From contig NZ_JSFK01000016.1 in NCBI RefSeq assembly GCF_000783395.1, positions 235,638 through 299,637 on the forward strand: DNA of 64,000 bases, written 5' to 3'. How positions within the stretch are numbered: position 1 is the stretch's first letter; each line of letters starts with the position of its first letter. Under the pieces are notes generated by a model. It saw nothing but the letters and a program-made list of their open reading frames with translations. It did not search any database and was not told the DNA's origin. Origin of the DNA: Pseudomonas chlororaphis (GTDB lineage Bacteria; Pseudomonadota; Gammaproteobacteria; Pseudomonadales; Pseudomonadaceae). Of this stretch, positions 33,779-42,484 are shown piece after piece. Position numbers and translations under genes: made by a program.

Positions 33779-33782
33779 GTGA

Positions 33783-33965
33783 TTACTCGTCAGCGCCCTT
33801 GTCGATCACTTTACGGCCACGGTATACGCCTTCTGGCGATACGTGGTGACGCAGGTGAACTTCACCAGTGGTTTTTTCTACAGACAGGGTGCTAGCCTCG
33901 AGAGCGTCGTGCGAACGGCGCATGTCACGGGCAGAGCGGGATTTTTTGTTCTGCTGAACAGCCAT
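33783..33965 (-). CDS. rpmF: 50S ribosomal protein L32
   Basis: A 60-residue basic protein starting [20 protein letters not shown] and containing [10 protein letters not shown]. This form lacks the zinc-binding CxxC pairs of some L32 proteins, as usual in this lineage. It is cotranscribed between the yceD gene and plsX. Confidence 0.97.
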
Positions 33966-33978
33966 AATTGATTAACTC

Positions 33979-34506
33979 CTAAACGTTTGGGTCACGCTTT
34001 AACTGCGCCAATACACTGAACGGGTTGGACCGCGTTACCTCGTCCTCGCTCGGTTCGGGCTCATCTGCTCCCGCCGGCTGCTGGCATTCTTCCGGATGAT
34101 GAGCAGGCACAATAGGCAAGGCAAGCAGAAGCTCTTCCTCGACCAGTGACTGCAGATCCAATGGATCTTCGCCCAGTTCCAGCACGTCATAACCTTTCGG
34201 TAACGACTGGGTATTCGCACCCTCCTTCACCACAGCGTAACTGCATTCGCTGTGGATCGGCAGGGTGACCAGCTCAAGACAACGCTGGCAAACCATTTTG
34301 ACCTCGGTGTCGATAAAACTGTGGATTACCACAGATTTACGTTCATCTCGTTCAAAAACGAATTTCGCCTGCACCGTACCGACATCGTCGGAAAGCGGGT
34401 CGCAGAGTCTCTTCAAATCGGCCAGCAGCAGTTCACCTTGAAGGGTGGTGCCACGGTCAGCCAATTTGCGCGGGTCAACGTGAGGTGGAATCGGGTCATT
34501 CAACAT
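33979..34506 (-). CDS. DUF177 / YceD-type 23S rRNA accumulation protein
   Basis: A 175-residue acidic protein with the DUF177 pattern, including the Cys pair in VCQRCLELVTLP and the C-terminal NPFSVLAQLKRD. YceD proteins are linked to 23S rRNA accumulation and are coupled to rpmF in most bacteria. The start is the ATG at 34504-34506 (MLNDPIPPHVDPRKLADR) rather than eight codons upstream. Confidence 0.92.
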   Translation of the reverse strand: MLNDPIPPHVDPRKLADRGTTLQGELLLADLKRLCDPLSDDVGTVQAKFVFERDERKSVVIHSFIDTEVKMVCQRCLELVTLPIHSECSYAVVKEGANTQSLPKGYDVLELGEDPLDLQSLVEEELLLALPIVPAHHPEECQQPAGADEPEPSEDEVTRSNPFSVLAQLKRDPNV

Positions 34507-34611
34507 AGGCGCAGCATTATAGGGATGCACCCACCCATGTCAAAGGAAATTGTGCCCTGTCCGTCACTTGCGTGCCTCCGCTAGAATTCGCACCTGCCTC
34601 AGGAGACGCGA

Positions 34612-35190
34612 ATGCTGCCTTTATTACTCGCTTCAAGCTCGACCTATCGCCGGGAATTGCTCGCCCGCCTGCACCTGCCGTTCGTCTGCATCTCGCCGGA
34701 TATCGATGAAGGCCATCGCCCGGGCGAGTCAGCCATCGAACTGGTCAAGCGCCTCGCCGAACAAAAAGCCCGGGCACTGGCTGACAGCCACCCCGCTCAC
34801 CTGATTATTGGTTCAGACCAGGTTGCCGTGCTTGGCGAGCAGATTATCGGCAAGCCGCACACGTTCGAGAAAGCCCGCGAACAACTGATGGCCGCCAGTG
34901 GCGCCAGCGTGACCTTTCTGACCGGCCTGGCCCTGCTCAATAGCCAGACGGGCGAGTGCCAGGTCGATTGTGTGCCATTCACTGTCCATATGCGCCAACT
35001 CGATCAGGCGCGCGTTGAGCGCTATCTGCGCATCGAGCAGCCCTACGACTGCGCGGGCAGCTTCAAGGCTGAAGGCCTTGGCGTGAGCCTGTTCCAGTCC
35101 ACAGAAGGCCCGGATGCCACCAGCCTGATCGGCTTGCCGCTGATTCGCCTGATCGACATGCTTTTGGATGAAGGCGTGCAGATTCCCTGA
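34612..35190 (+). CDS. Maf-family nucleotide pyrophosphatase (YceF type)
   Basis: A 192-residue Maf protein with the N-terminal LLASSSTYRRELL, the catalytic IIGSDQVAVL and KAEGLGVSLF. These features place it in the YceF subgroup, which hydrolyses 7-methyl-GTP, rather than the dTTP/UTP (YhdE) subgroup. It is transcribed divergently from the yceD-rpmF-plsX-fab operon. A strong terminator follows. Confidence 0.9.
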   Translation: MLPLLLASSSTYRRELLARLHLPFVCISPDIDEGHRPGESAIELVKRLAEQKARALADSHPAHLIIGSDQVAVLGEQIIGKPHTFEKAREQLMAASGASVTFLTGLALLNSQTGECQVDCVPFTVHMRQLDQARVERYLRIEQPYDCAGSFKAEGLGVSLFQSTEGPDATSLIGLPLIRLIDMLLDEGVQIP

Positions 35191-35195
35191 CCCAC

Positions 35196-35224
35196 AAAAA
35201 ACCGGCCATCAAGGCCGGTTTTTT
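35196..35224. terminator. Bidirectional terminator between maf and sppA
   Basis: AAAAAACCGGCC and GGCCGGTTTTTT are inverted around a 5-nt loop. It serves both convergent genes. Confidence 0.9.
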
Positions 35225-35238
35225 CATGCAGCGATTTG

Positions 35239-36228
35239 TTAACGCAACGAAGGCCCGTGGAAACCCATCCACATCGCCAACTGCTCAGCCACACTGGCAC
35301 CGAGCTTCTTCGAGAAGCGATCGAACGGCGACTCCTGAACAGTAAAGTCCACCAACTCCTTCTCACCAATCACATCCCGCGCCACCGAGCTGGCATTGCC
35401 CAGACCGTCAATCAGACCCAGTGGCAGCGCCTGCTCGCCCGACCAGACCAATCCGGAGAACAGCTCTGGATGATCCTTGTCTTTCAGACGATCACCACGC
35501 CCCTGCTTGACGCTATTGATGAACTGCTTGTGCGTGGTATCGAGCACGCTCTGCCAGAACGCCGTTTCTTCAGGCTTCTGCGGCTGGAACGGATCGAGGA
35601 ACGATTTGTGCTCGCCCGAGGTGTACGTACGACGCTCGACACCCAGTTTCTCCATGGTGCCGACAAAACCGTAACCGGCCGCCGTCACGCCAATCGAACC
35701 AACCAGACTCGCCTTATCGGCATAGATCTGATCCGCCGCACTGGCGATGTAATAGGCACCGGACGCCCCCAGATCGGAAATCACCGCGTACAGTTTGATA
35801 TCCGGATGCAAGCCGCGCAGGCGCTTGATCTCGTCATAGACATAACCCGACTGCACCGGACTGCCGCCCGGGCTATTGATCCGCAGGATCACACCCTTGA
35901 CCTTCTTGTCCTCGAACGCAGCGCGCAGGCTGCCGACAATGTTGTCAGCGCTGGCCGGCTCCTTGTCGGCGATCACGCCAGTGACATCGATCAACGCGGA
36001 GTAGTTATCACTGCGCGTGGCGCTTTTTTCCATGTCCATCAGCGGCGTGAACAGAATCAGCGCCACAAACAGATAAACAAACGTCAGCAGCTTGAAGAAA
36101 ATCCCCCAACGCCTCGAACGACGCTGTTCCTGCACACCGGCAAGCAAGGTTTTCTCCAATAACTTCCAGCTTTTCTCGTCACCGCCGTCGGCACTTGCCT
36201 TGGCCGGTGCTTTCCATTCGTCGGTCAT
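35239..36228 (-). CDS. sppA: Signal peptide peptidase SppA
   Basis: A 329-residue short-form SppA/S49 peptidase. One transmembrane helix lies at about residues 44-66 (IFFKLLTFVYLFVALILF). RINSPGGSP is conserved. The nucleophilic Ser is in DLGASGAYYIAS, and the general-base Lys is probably in YTSGEHKSFLDPF. It degrades cleaved signal peptides in the membrane. The start at 36226-36228 is preceded by GGTGGATG. Confidence 0.93.
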   Translation of the reverse strand: MTDEWKAPAKASADGGDEKSWKLLEKTLLAGVQEQRRSRRWGIFFKLLTFVYLFVALILFTPLMDMEKSATRSDNYSALIDVTGVIADKEPASADNIVGSLRAAFEDKKVKGVILRINSPGGSPVQSGYVYDEIKRLRGLHPDIKLYAVISDLGASGAYYIASAADQIYADKASLVGSIGVTAAGYGFVGTMEKLGVERRTYTSGEHKSFLDPFQPQKPEETAFWQSVLDTTHKQFINSVKQGRGDRLKDKDHPELFSGLVWSGEQALPLGLIDGLGNASSVARDVIGEKELVDFTVQESPFDRFSKKLGASVAEQLAMWMGFHGPSLR

Positions 36229-36252
36229 GCCATCCACCCCAGCAAAAACGTA

Positions 36253-36915
36253 TTAAGCCTGCTGCGCCAGCCAGGCGTGCAATTCAGAAAAACGGTCGAT
36301 CGACAGGCGCGGCTCGAACTGCTGCAGCGATTCGATCGATTGCGCGCCATAACTGACCGCCACCGAATCCATCCCCGCGTTCCGCGCCATCAGCAGATCG
36401 AAGGACGAATCGCCGACCATCAGCGCCTGCTCCGCATGCACACCGCAATGCGCAAGGATCTGCTCCAGCATCAGAGGATGCGGCTTGCTGGCAGTTTCAT
36501 CGGCAGCACGGGTGATATCGAAATAATCTTCCCAGCCATTGGCCTTGAGCACCCGATCCAGCCCGCGGCGATTCTTGCCGGTGGCGACGGCCAGGTGATA
36601 ACCCTGCTCGCGAAAGGACGCCATCGACTCGACAACGCCTTCGAACAACGGCGAAGGCACGGCTTCCGCGGCGATGTAGTGATCGGCGTAATACTCGCGA
36701 AACAAGGTCATTTCGGCGTCGCTGATTTCCGGGTACAAGGTGCGAATCGCTTCGGGCAAACCCAGACCGATGATGCCTTTGACGGCAAAGTCATCGCGCA
36801 ACTCGAAACCGGAGCGCCCGGACGCCGAATGCATCGCCTCGACAATCCGGTGAATGGAGTCGGCCAACGTGCCGTCCCAATCGAAAATCAGCAGTTTGTA
36901 ATCAGATGGGCGCAC
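36253..36915 (-). CDS. HAD-family hydrolase, phosphoglycolate phosphatase-like
   Basis: A 220-residue HAD phosphatase. It has motif I IFDWDGTLADS, motif II region VATGKNRRGL, a Lys in SKPHPLMLEQ and motif IV VGDSSFDLLMARNAG. A helical cap lies between motifs I and II. The GTG start overlaps the rluC end by 14 bases and follows TGGAG. It is annotated as Gph-like in this conserved position, but the substrate is not certain. Confidence 0.88.
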   Translation of the reverse strand: MRPSDYKLLIFDWDGTLADSIHRIVEAMHSASGRSGFELRDDFAVKGIIGLGLPEAIRTLYPEISDAEMTLFREYYADHYIAAEAVPSPLFEGVVESMASFREQGYHLAVATGKNRRGLDRVLKANGWEDYFDITRAADETASKPHPLMLEQILAHCGVHAEQALMVGDSSFDLLMARNAGMDSVAVSYGAQSIESLQQFEPRLSIDRFSELHAWLAQQA

Positions 36916-37861
36916 TCAATCGCTCCACGGTCTTGGCCCACATTTCATCGACCGGCGCCTGCAAGGTCAGTTTGCCACCATCGGGCAGCGGCACGGTCAG
37001 CATGTAGGCGTGCAGGAACAGGCGCTTGCCGCCCAGATCGCGGATTTCCTTGGTGAAATCCTCGTCGCCATACTTGCTGTCGCCAGCAATGCAATGGCCA
37101 GCATGCAAGGTGTGCACGCGAATCTGGTGGGTACGACCGGTAACCGGCTTAGCCTCGACCATAGTGGCGAAATCACCGAAACGGCGCAGCACCTTGAACA
37201 TGGTCAGGGCTTCTTTGCCTTCTTCGTTGACTTCAACCATGCGCTCGCCGGAACGCAGATTGCTCTTGAGCAATGGCGCGCTGACTTTCTTGATCGAGGT
37301 CGCCCAGTTGCCGCGCACCAGCGCCATGTAGCGCTTGTCGACGCCATCGCCACGCAATTGTTCGTGCAAGTGACGCAACATGCTGCGCTTCTTGGCGATC
37401 ATTAGCAGGCCGGAGGTGTCACGGTCGAGACGGTGAACCAGTTCCAGCTCTTTGGCATCAGGACGCAACTGACGAAAGGCTTCGATCACGCCGAAATTCA
37501 GGCCGCTGCCACCGTGAACCGCAATGCCGGCGGGCTTGTTGATCACGATCAGGGCTTTGTCTTCGAAGACAATCGAGGCTTCCAGGCGCTGCAACAGGCC
37601 TTGGGCCAATGGCACCGGTTCGTCGCGCTCAGGCACGCGAACGGGCGGCACGCGCACGATATCACCGGCCTGCAGCTTGTATTCGGGCTTGATCCGACCT
37701 TTGTTCACGCGTACTTCGCCTTTACGCAAAATGCGGTAAATCAAGGTCTTGGGCACGCCTTTGAGCCGGGCGAGGAGAAAATTGTCGATTCGTTGGCCGG
37801 CATACTCCGGCGAGACTTCAAGCAATTGAACGCCTGGAGTCGAAGGGGCAGTAGTTGTCAT
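36902..37861 (-). CDS. rluC: 23S rRNA pseudouridine synthase RluC
   Basis: A 319-residue protein with an N-terminal S4 RNA-binding domain (QRIDNFLLARLKGVPKTLIYRILRKGEVRVN). The RluA-type catalytic domain has the active Asp in HRLDRDTSGLLMIAKK. It makes pseudouridines in 23S rRNA near the peptidyl-transferase and L1 regions. The gene is divergent from rne, as in E. coli. The ATG at 37859-37861 begins MTTTAPSTPG. Confidence 0.95.
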   Translation of the reverse strand: MTTTAPSTPGVQLLEVSPEYAGQRIDNFLLARLKGVPKTLIYRILRKGEVRVNKGRIKPEYKLQAGDIVRVPPVRVPERDEPVPLAQGLLQRLEASIVFEDKALIVINKPAGIAVHGGSGLNFGVIEAFRQLRPDAKELELVHRLDRDTSGLLMIAKKRSMLRHLHEQLRGDGVDKRYMALVRGNWATSIKKVSAPLLKSNLRSGERMVEVNEEGKEALTMFKVLRRFGDFATMVEAKPVTGRTHQIRVHTLHAGHCIAGDSKYGDEDFTKEIRDLGGKRLFLHAYMLTVPLPDGGKLTLQAPVDEMWAKTVERLSAPI

Positions 37862-37889
37862 GCCGCGGATGATAACAATTTTTATGGAA

Positions 37890-37918
37890 TTGAAGCACTT
37901 AATCATTGCTGCTATAGT
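37890..37918 (+). promoter_or_regulatory. rne sigma70 promoter
   Basis: TTGAAG (37890-37895) and TATAGT (37913-37918) with a 17-bp spacer are a strong match to the consensus. They would start transcription near 37925. Confidence 0.75.
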
Positions 37919-37924
37919 CGCGAA

Positions 37925-38560
37925 CGCCGCCAAAAGCGGCCTGGACAGAGGAACCACGGTCAAAAACCGGCCCTGACCAACGCAATTCACCAGGACGCGA
38001 GGCCGTCCTACGGGGCTTTCGCTACGTAACGGTGGAGTTTGCAGTTGTAACAAGCGCAGGTGACATGAGGCCTGAATTACACCGCCGAGCAGAGTTTTTA
38101 CTCGCCTGGCAGGCACACATTCAAGGCCAGTTCACAAAGTGCAGTCAGCTGCAGATGACCCCGAGCGAATGCTTCGGAAACAACGCCTGAATTAGCCATG
38201 ATGCGTGACCTCCCCTTTCGGAGCTCACGGTAAATGCCAACCCGCTGCGGATTCTGCGCGCGGCAGCACCCGAATTATCAGGGATACGTGTAGGGTGGAG
38301 ATGCACAACCGCCGGACTGTGTAGCAATAGGCTTTATCAAGACGCTTCATCTCGTCCACAGCCGCTGGTTGATTCCTCCTCCTGACTGAGTGCTTAAGTA
38401 GCCACAGCAAGCAGGACGCGTACGTCGCTATATCGGCCCAATTGGCCGCATATCGCTGGACACGGGAATGGCCAACCACTCCCGACGCACCTGACACCGA
38501 CCGTGAGAAGTCGTGTGTGCCGAACGCCGTTTCCGGCAGCCCGGAAACCGACGGTACTAC
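37925..38560 (+). promoter_or_regulatory. Long 5' leader of rne
   Basis: There are about 635 nt between the predicted start site and the rne ATG, with no convincing coding frame on this strand. Many short hairpins are visible (for example GCCGTTTCCGGC/GCCCGGAAACCGAC near the start codon). E. coli rne autoregulates through its 361-nt leader, which RNase E itself cleaves. This leader probably does the same. It occupies the whole gap between rluC and rne. Confidence 0.65.
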
Positions 38561-41500
38561 ATGAAAAGAATGCTGATTAACGCAACTCAACCCGAAGAGT
38601 TGCGTGTTGCACTGGTAGATGGCCAACGCCTCTACGACCTGGACATCGAATCCGGTGCACGCGAGCAGAAGAAGGCCAACATTTATAAAGGCCGCATTAC
38701 TCGCATCGAACCAAGCCTTGAGGCTGCTTTTGTCGATTTCGGCTCCGAGCGCCACGGCTTCCTGCCCCTCAAAGAAATCTCCCGCGAATACTTCAAGAAA
38801 GCCCCTGAAGGCCGCGTCAACATCAAGGACGTCCTGAGCGAAGGCCAGGAAGTCATCGTTCAGGTCGAGAAAGAAGAACGTGGCAACAAGGGCGCCGCCC
38901 TGACCACCTTCATCAGCCTGGCCGGTCGTTACCTCGTGCTGATGCCGAACAACCCGCGTGCCGGCGGTATCTCCCGTCGCATCGAAGGCGAAGAGCGCAA
39001 TGAACTGCGTGAAGCGCTGAACGGTCTGGTTGCACCGGCCGACATGGGTCTGATCGTGCGCACTGCAGGCCTTGGCCGCAGCAGCGAAGAAATGCAGTGG
39101 GACCTCGATTACCTGCTGCAACTGTGGACTGCCATCAAAGAAGCCTCGCTGGATCGCTCCGCGCCATTCCTGATCTACCAGGAAAGCAACGTGATCATCC
39201 GCGCCATCCGCGATTACCTGCGCCAGGACATCGGCGAAGTGCTGATCGACAGCGTTGAAGCCCAGGACGAAGCCCTGACCTTCATCCGCCAGGTGATGCC
39301 GCAGTACGCCAGCAAGATCAAGCTGTATGAAGACAGCGTTCCGCTGTTCAACCGTTTCCAGATCGAAAGCCAGATCGAGACCGCTTTCCAGCGCGTCGTT
39401 GAACTGCCTTCCGGCGGCTCCATCGTCATCGATCCAACCGAAGCTCTGGTGTCCATCGACATCAACTCGGCGCGCGCCACCAAAGGCAGCGACATCGAAG
39501 AGACCGCCCTGCAGACCAACCTTGAAGCTGCCGAAGAAATCGCCCGTCAGTTGCGCTTGCGCGACATCGGCGGCCTGATCGTCATCGACTTCATCGACAT
39601 GACCCCTGCCAAGAACCAGCGCGCCGTGGAAGAGAAAGTCCGCGAATGCCTGGAAGCCGACCGCGCTCGCGTGCAGATCGGTCGCATCTCGCGCTTCGGC
39701 CTGCTGGAAATGTCCCGTCAGCGCCTGCGTCCATCCTTGGGCGAAAGCAGCGGCATCGTCTGCCCGCGTTGCAACGGCACCGGCATCATCCGTGACGTTG
39801 AATCGCTGTCGCTGGCGATCCTGCGCCTGATCGAAGAAGAAGCCCTGAAAGACCGCACTGCCGAAGTGCGCGCTCAGGTGCCGATCCCGGTCGCCGCGTT
39901 CCTGCTCAACGAAAAACGCAACTCGATCACCAAGATCGAACTGCGCACCCGTGCCCGCATCATCATTCTGCCGAACGACCACCTCGAAACGCCGCACTTC
40001 GAAGTCCAGCGTCTGCGTGATGACAGCCCGGAAGCCGCGACCAACCAGTCCAGCTACGAAATCGCTGCTGCCGCTGCCGAAGTCGAAGAAGTCCAGCCAG
40101 CCGCTGCGACCCGCACCCTGGTTCGCCAGGAAGCTGCAGTCAAGACGGCTCCGGCTCGTGCCAACGCTCCGGTTCCGACCGAAGTTGCCGCACCTGTCGC
40201 CGCTGCACCGGCTCCCGTTGCCGCGCCAGAGCCAAGCCTGTTCAAAGGCCTGGTGAAATCGCTGGTCAGCCTGTTCGCCACCAAAGAAGAGCCTGTTGCC
40301 CCGGCCGTGGTTGAAAAACCGGCTGCCGAGCGTCCGGCCCGTAACGAAGAGCGTCGCAACGGTCGTCAGCAGAGCCGCAACCGTAACGGTCGCCGCGATG
40401 AAGAGCGCAAGCCACGTGAAGAACGTGCACCGCGTGAAGAGCGCGCCCCACGTGAGCCACGCGAAGAGCGTGCACCACGTGAAGCCCGTGAAGTCCGCGA
40501 ACCTCGTGAAGCCCGTACCGAAGCGCCAGTTGCTCGCGAAGAACGCGCACCACGCGCTCCGCGTGAAGAACGTGCACCACGTGCACCGCGTGAAGATCGC
40601 AAGCCACGTGGCGAGCGTGAAGAACGCGTACGCGAACTGCGCGAGCCACTGGACGCCGTTCCAGCCGCTGCAGCTGCCGTAGCCGTCACTGCTGAAGAGC
40701 GCCCGGCCCGTCAGCCACGTGAAGAGCGCGCACCGCGTCCGCCGCGTGAAGAGCGTCAGCCACGCGCCGAACAGGCCGCTGCTGCCGTCGCTGAAGAAGA
40801 AGTGAACAGCAACGAAGAGCAACTGCCGGAAGACGGTTCGGAGAACGCCGAAGGCGATCGTCCACGTCGTCGTTCGCGCGGTCAGCGTCGTCGCAGCAAC
40901 CGTCGTGAGCGTCAGCGTGATGCCAACGGCAACGTGATCGAAGGTTCGGAAGAATCCGAAGCCGGCGAAAACGCTGAAGAGCCAAGCACCGCCGATCTGG
41001 CTGCTGGCCTGGCTGTCACCGCCGCTGTTGCCAGCAGCGTGATCAGCGCTCCGGCTGAAGCTCAAGCCCACGAGCAAGCTGAACGCGCCACCGCTGCTGT
41101 GCAAGAAACTGCGGCAGTGGAAGCGCCGGTTGTTGAAGCGACAACGCCAGTTGAAGTAGTTGCTGCTCCGGAAGTCGAAGTGGCTCCGGTTCAGGAAACC
41201 CTGCCTCAGGTTGAGCCAGCGCCAGTTGTGATTGCAGAGCCGGTGGTTGAAACCGTCGCTGAAACCGTGACCGAAACCGTGCGTGAAGTTCGCGAAGAGC
41301 AGACCGCTTTCAACTGGGTTGCCGAGCCGGCTGTCGCTGAAACGCCAGCGCCAGTGGTTGAAGCGCCGGTTGTTGAAAAGCCAGTGTTCGAAGCGCCTGC
41401 GGTTGAAGAGACCAAAGTTGCCGAGCCAGTGGTCGTGGCTGAACCAGCACCGGTTGTCGAAGCGCCAGTGGTTGCCGAAGCGCCAGCTCCAGTGGTTGAA

Positions 41501-41782
41501 GCACCGGCTCCAGTCAGCGCCCTGACACCAAGCGGCCGCGCGCCAAACGACCCGCGTGAAGTGCGTCGTCGCAAGCGTGAAGAAGAGCGTCTGCAGAAGG
41601 AAGCCGAACTGGCTGCCGCTGCTGCTCCTGTTGCTGAAGTGGTCGAGGCAGCGCCTGCCCCGGTCGCTGAAGAAGCGGTTGTCGAAGCGGTGATTGCTGA
41701 AGCACCACGCTCCGTTCAGGACGCGGTCGAGCAACACCAAGAGGCTGAGGAAAAAGAGCACGAGCCTAAACCACTCGTGTAA
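38561..41782 (+). CDS. rne: Ribonuclease E
   Basis: A 1073-residue endoribonuclease and degradosome scaffold. The N-terminus MKRMLINATQPEELRVALVDG is followed by the S1 domain (about 36-120) and the DNase I-like domain with catalytic Asp in SIDINSARATKG and IVIDFIDM. The zinc-link is CPRCNGTG. From about residue 500 the protein is disordered: Arg/Glu repeats (REERAPREERAPREPREERA, near 620-690), a second basic patch (RPRRRSRGQRRRSNRRERQR) and a long Ala/Val/Pro/Glu tail. The basic patches bind RNA, while partner-binding motifs are expected in the tail. Confidence 0.97.
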   Translation: MKRMLINATQPEELRVALVDGQRLYDLDIESGAREQKKANIYKGRITRIEPSLEAAFVDFGSERHGFLPLKEISREYFKKAPEGRVNIKDVLSEGQEVIVQVEKEERGNKGAALTTFISLAGRYLVLMPNNPRAGGISRRIEGEERNELREALNGLVAPADMGLIVRTAGLGRSSEEMQWDLDYLLQLWTAIKEASLDRSAPFLIYQESNVIIRAIRDYLRQDIGEVLIDSVEAQDEALTFIRQVMPQYASKIKLYEDSVPLFNRFQIESQIETAFQRVVELPSGGSIVIDPTEALVSIDINSARATKGSDIEETALQTNLEAAEEIARQLRLRDIGGLIVIDFIDMTPAKNQRAVEEKVRECLEADRARVQIGRISRFGLLEMSRQRLRPSLGESSGIVCPRCNGTGIIRDVESLSLAILRLIEEEALKDRTAEVRAQVPIPVAAFLLNEKRNSITKIELRTRARIIILPNDHLETPHFEVQRLRDDSPEAATNQSSYEIAAAAAEVEEVQPAAATRTLVRQEAAVKTAPARANAPVPTEVAAPVAAAPAPVAAPEPSLFKGLVKSLVSLFATKEEPVAPAVVEKPAAERPARNEERRNGRQQSRNRNGRRDEERKPREERAPREERAPREPREERAPREAREVREPREARTEAPVAREERAPRAPREERAPRAPREDRKPRGEREERVRELREPLDAVPAAAAAVAVTAEERPARQPREERAPRPPREERQPRAEQAAAAVAEEEVNSNEEQLPEDGSENAEGDRPRRRSRGQRRRSNRRERQRDANGNVIEGSEESEAGENAEEPSTADLAAGLAVTAAVASSVISAPAEAQAHEQAERATAAVQETAAVEAPVVEATTPVEVVAAPEVEVAPVQETLPQVEPAPVVIAEPVVETVAETVTETVREVREEQTAFNWVAEPAVAETPAPVVEAPVVEKPVFEAPAVEETKVAEPVVVAEPAPVVEAPVVAEAPAPVVEAPAPVSALTPSGRAPNDPREVRRRKREEERLQKEAELAAAAAPVAEVVEAAPAPVAEEAVVEAVIAEAPRSVQDAVEQHQEAEEKEHEPKPLV

Positions 41783-41796
41783 TTTCCAAAGCCGTT

Positions 41797-41836
41797 AAAA
41801 AGCCCCGCCCGGTGAAAACCTGGCGGGGCTTTTTTT
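41797..41836 (+). terminator. rne terminator
   Basis: AAAAAGCCCCGCC and GGCGGGGCTTTTTTT form a GC-rich stem followed by Ts, just after the rne stop. It also works for the convergent mocA-type gene. Confidence 0.9.
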
Positions 41837-41887
41837 ATGCCTGAAATTTAAGCCTTAACACGCTCCCACATGGGATCTGAGTAAGGC

Positions 41888-42484
41888 TCAGGATTGGGGG
41901 AATGCCAGAGAATCAGGCACATCGATATCCCACAGCACACCTGGATCATCGATGGCAATCTCCACCACCCTGCCCTGCGTGAACAACAGCCTGGCACCAC
42001 GATCGCCGCTCAACGCCTGCAACCCCGGACCAAACGAACGCCCAAACCCCACCGGATGGCCAAACTCGCCTTCCTGCACCGGCACGCTCACCCCATCATC
42101 AACCATGGCCGCGACCACCCGCTCAATACTCGACGGCAAGATAAACGGCATATCCCCCAGCACAATCAACCAGCCATCGGCATCCGGGCAAGCGGCAACG
42201 CCTGCGGCAATGCTGTCACCCATCCCGGTCGATTCAATCGACACCACGTCACAGCCATAAGCCTGCGCCATGCGCATCGCCTGCGGCCGCGCCTCAGTCG
42301 TCACCAACACACGTTTATCAAGTTCGGCCGGCAGATTCACCAACACCTGCTCGATCACCGAACGCACCGCACCATCACGTCCGGTGCAGTCCGCCAGCAA
42401 CTTGTCCTTATCGGCACCCGCCACCTGGCGAAAGCGACTGCCCTCGCCCGCCGCCAGCACAATGACTGCAATGGATCGACTCAT
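41888..42484 (-). CDS. MobA-like NTP transferase (MocA-type molybdenum cofactor cytidylyltransferase)
   Basis: A 198-residue nucleotidyltransferase. It has LAAGEGSRFRQVAGADKDKLL near the N-terminus, the GLY-rich STGMGDSIAAGV and the metal site VLGDMPF. Coupled by an ATGA overlap to the xdhC gene and downstream of an oxidoreductase of the xanthine dehydrogenase family, it probably makes the cytosine dinucleotide cofactor for that enzyme. Confidence 0.85.
   Translation of the reverse strand: MSRSIAVIVLAAGEGSRFRQVAGADKDKLLADCTGRDGAVRSVIEQVLVNLPAELDKRVLVTTEARPQAMRMAQAYGCDVVSIESTGMGDSIAAGVAACPDADGWLIVLGDMPFILPSSIERVVAAMVDDGVSVPVQEGEFGHPVGFGRSFGPGLQALSGDRGARLLFTQGRVVEIAIDDPGVLWDIDVPDSLAFPQS

Noticed and set aside
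38225..41761. A 1178-codon open frame on the minus strand opposite rne
   Set aside because: The protein is rich in Trp, Phe, His and Arg with no domain. It arises because rne's Glu/Ala/Arg/Val codon use avoids stops on the other strand. rne itself is unmistakable.
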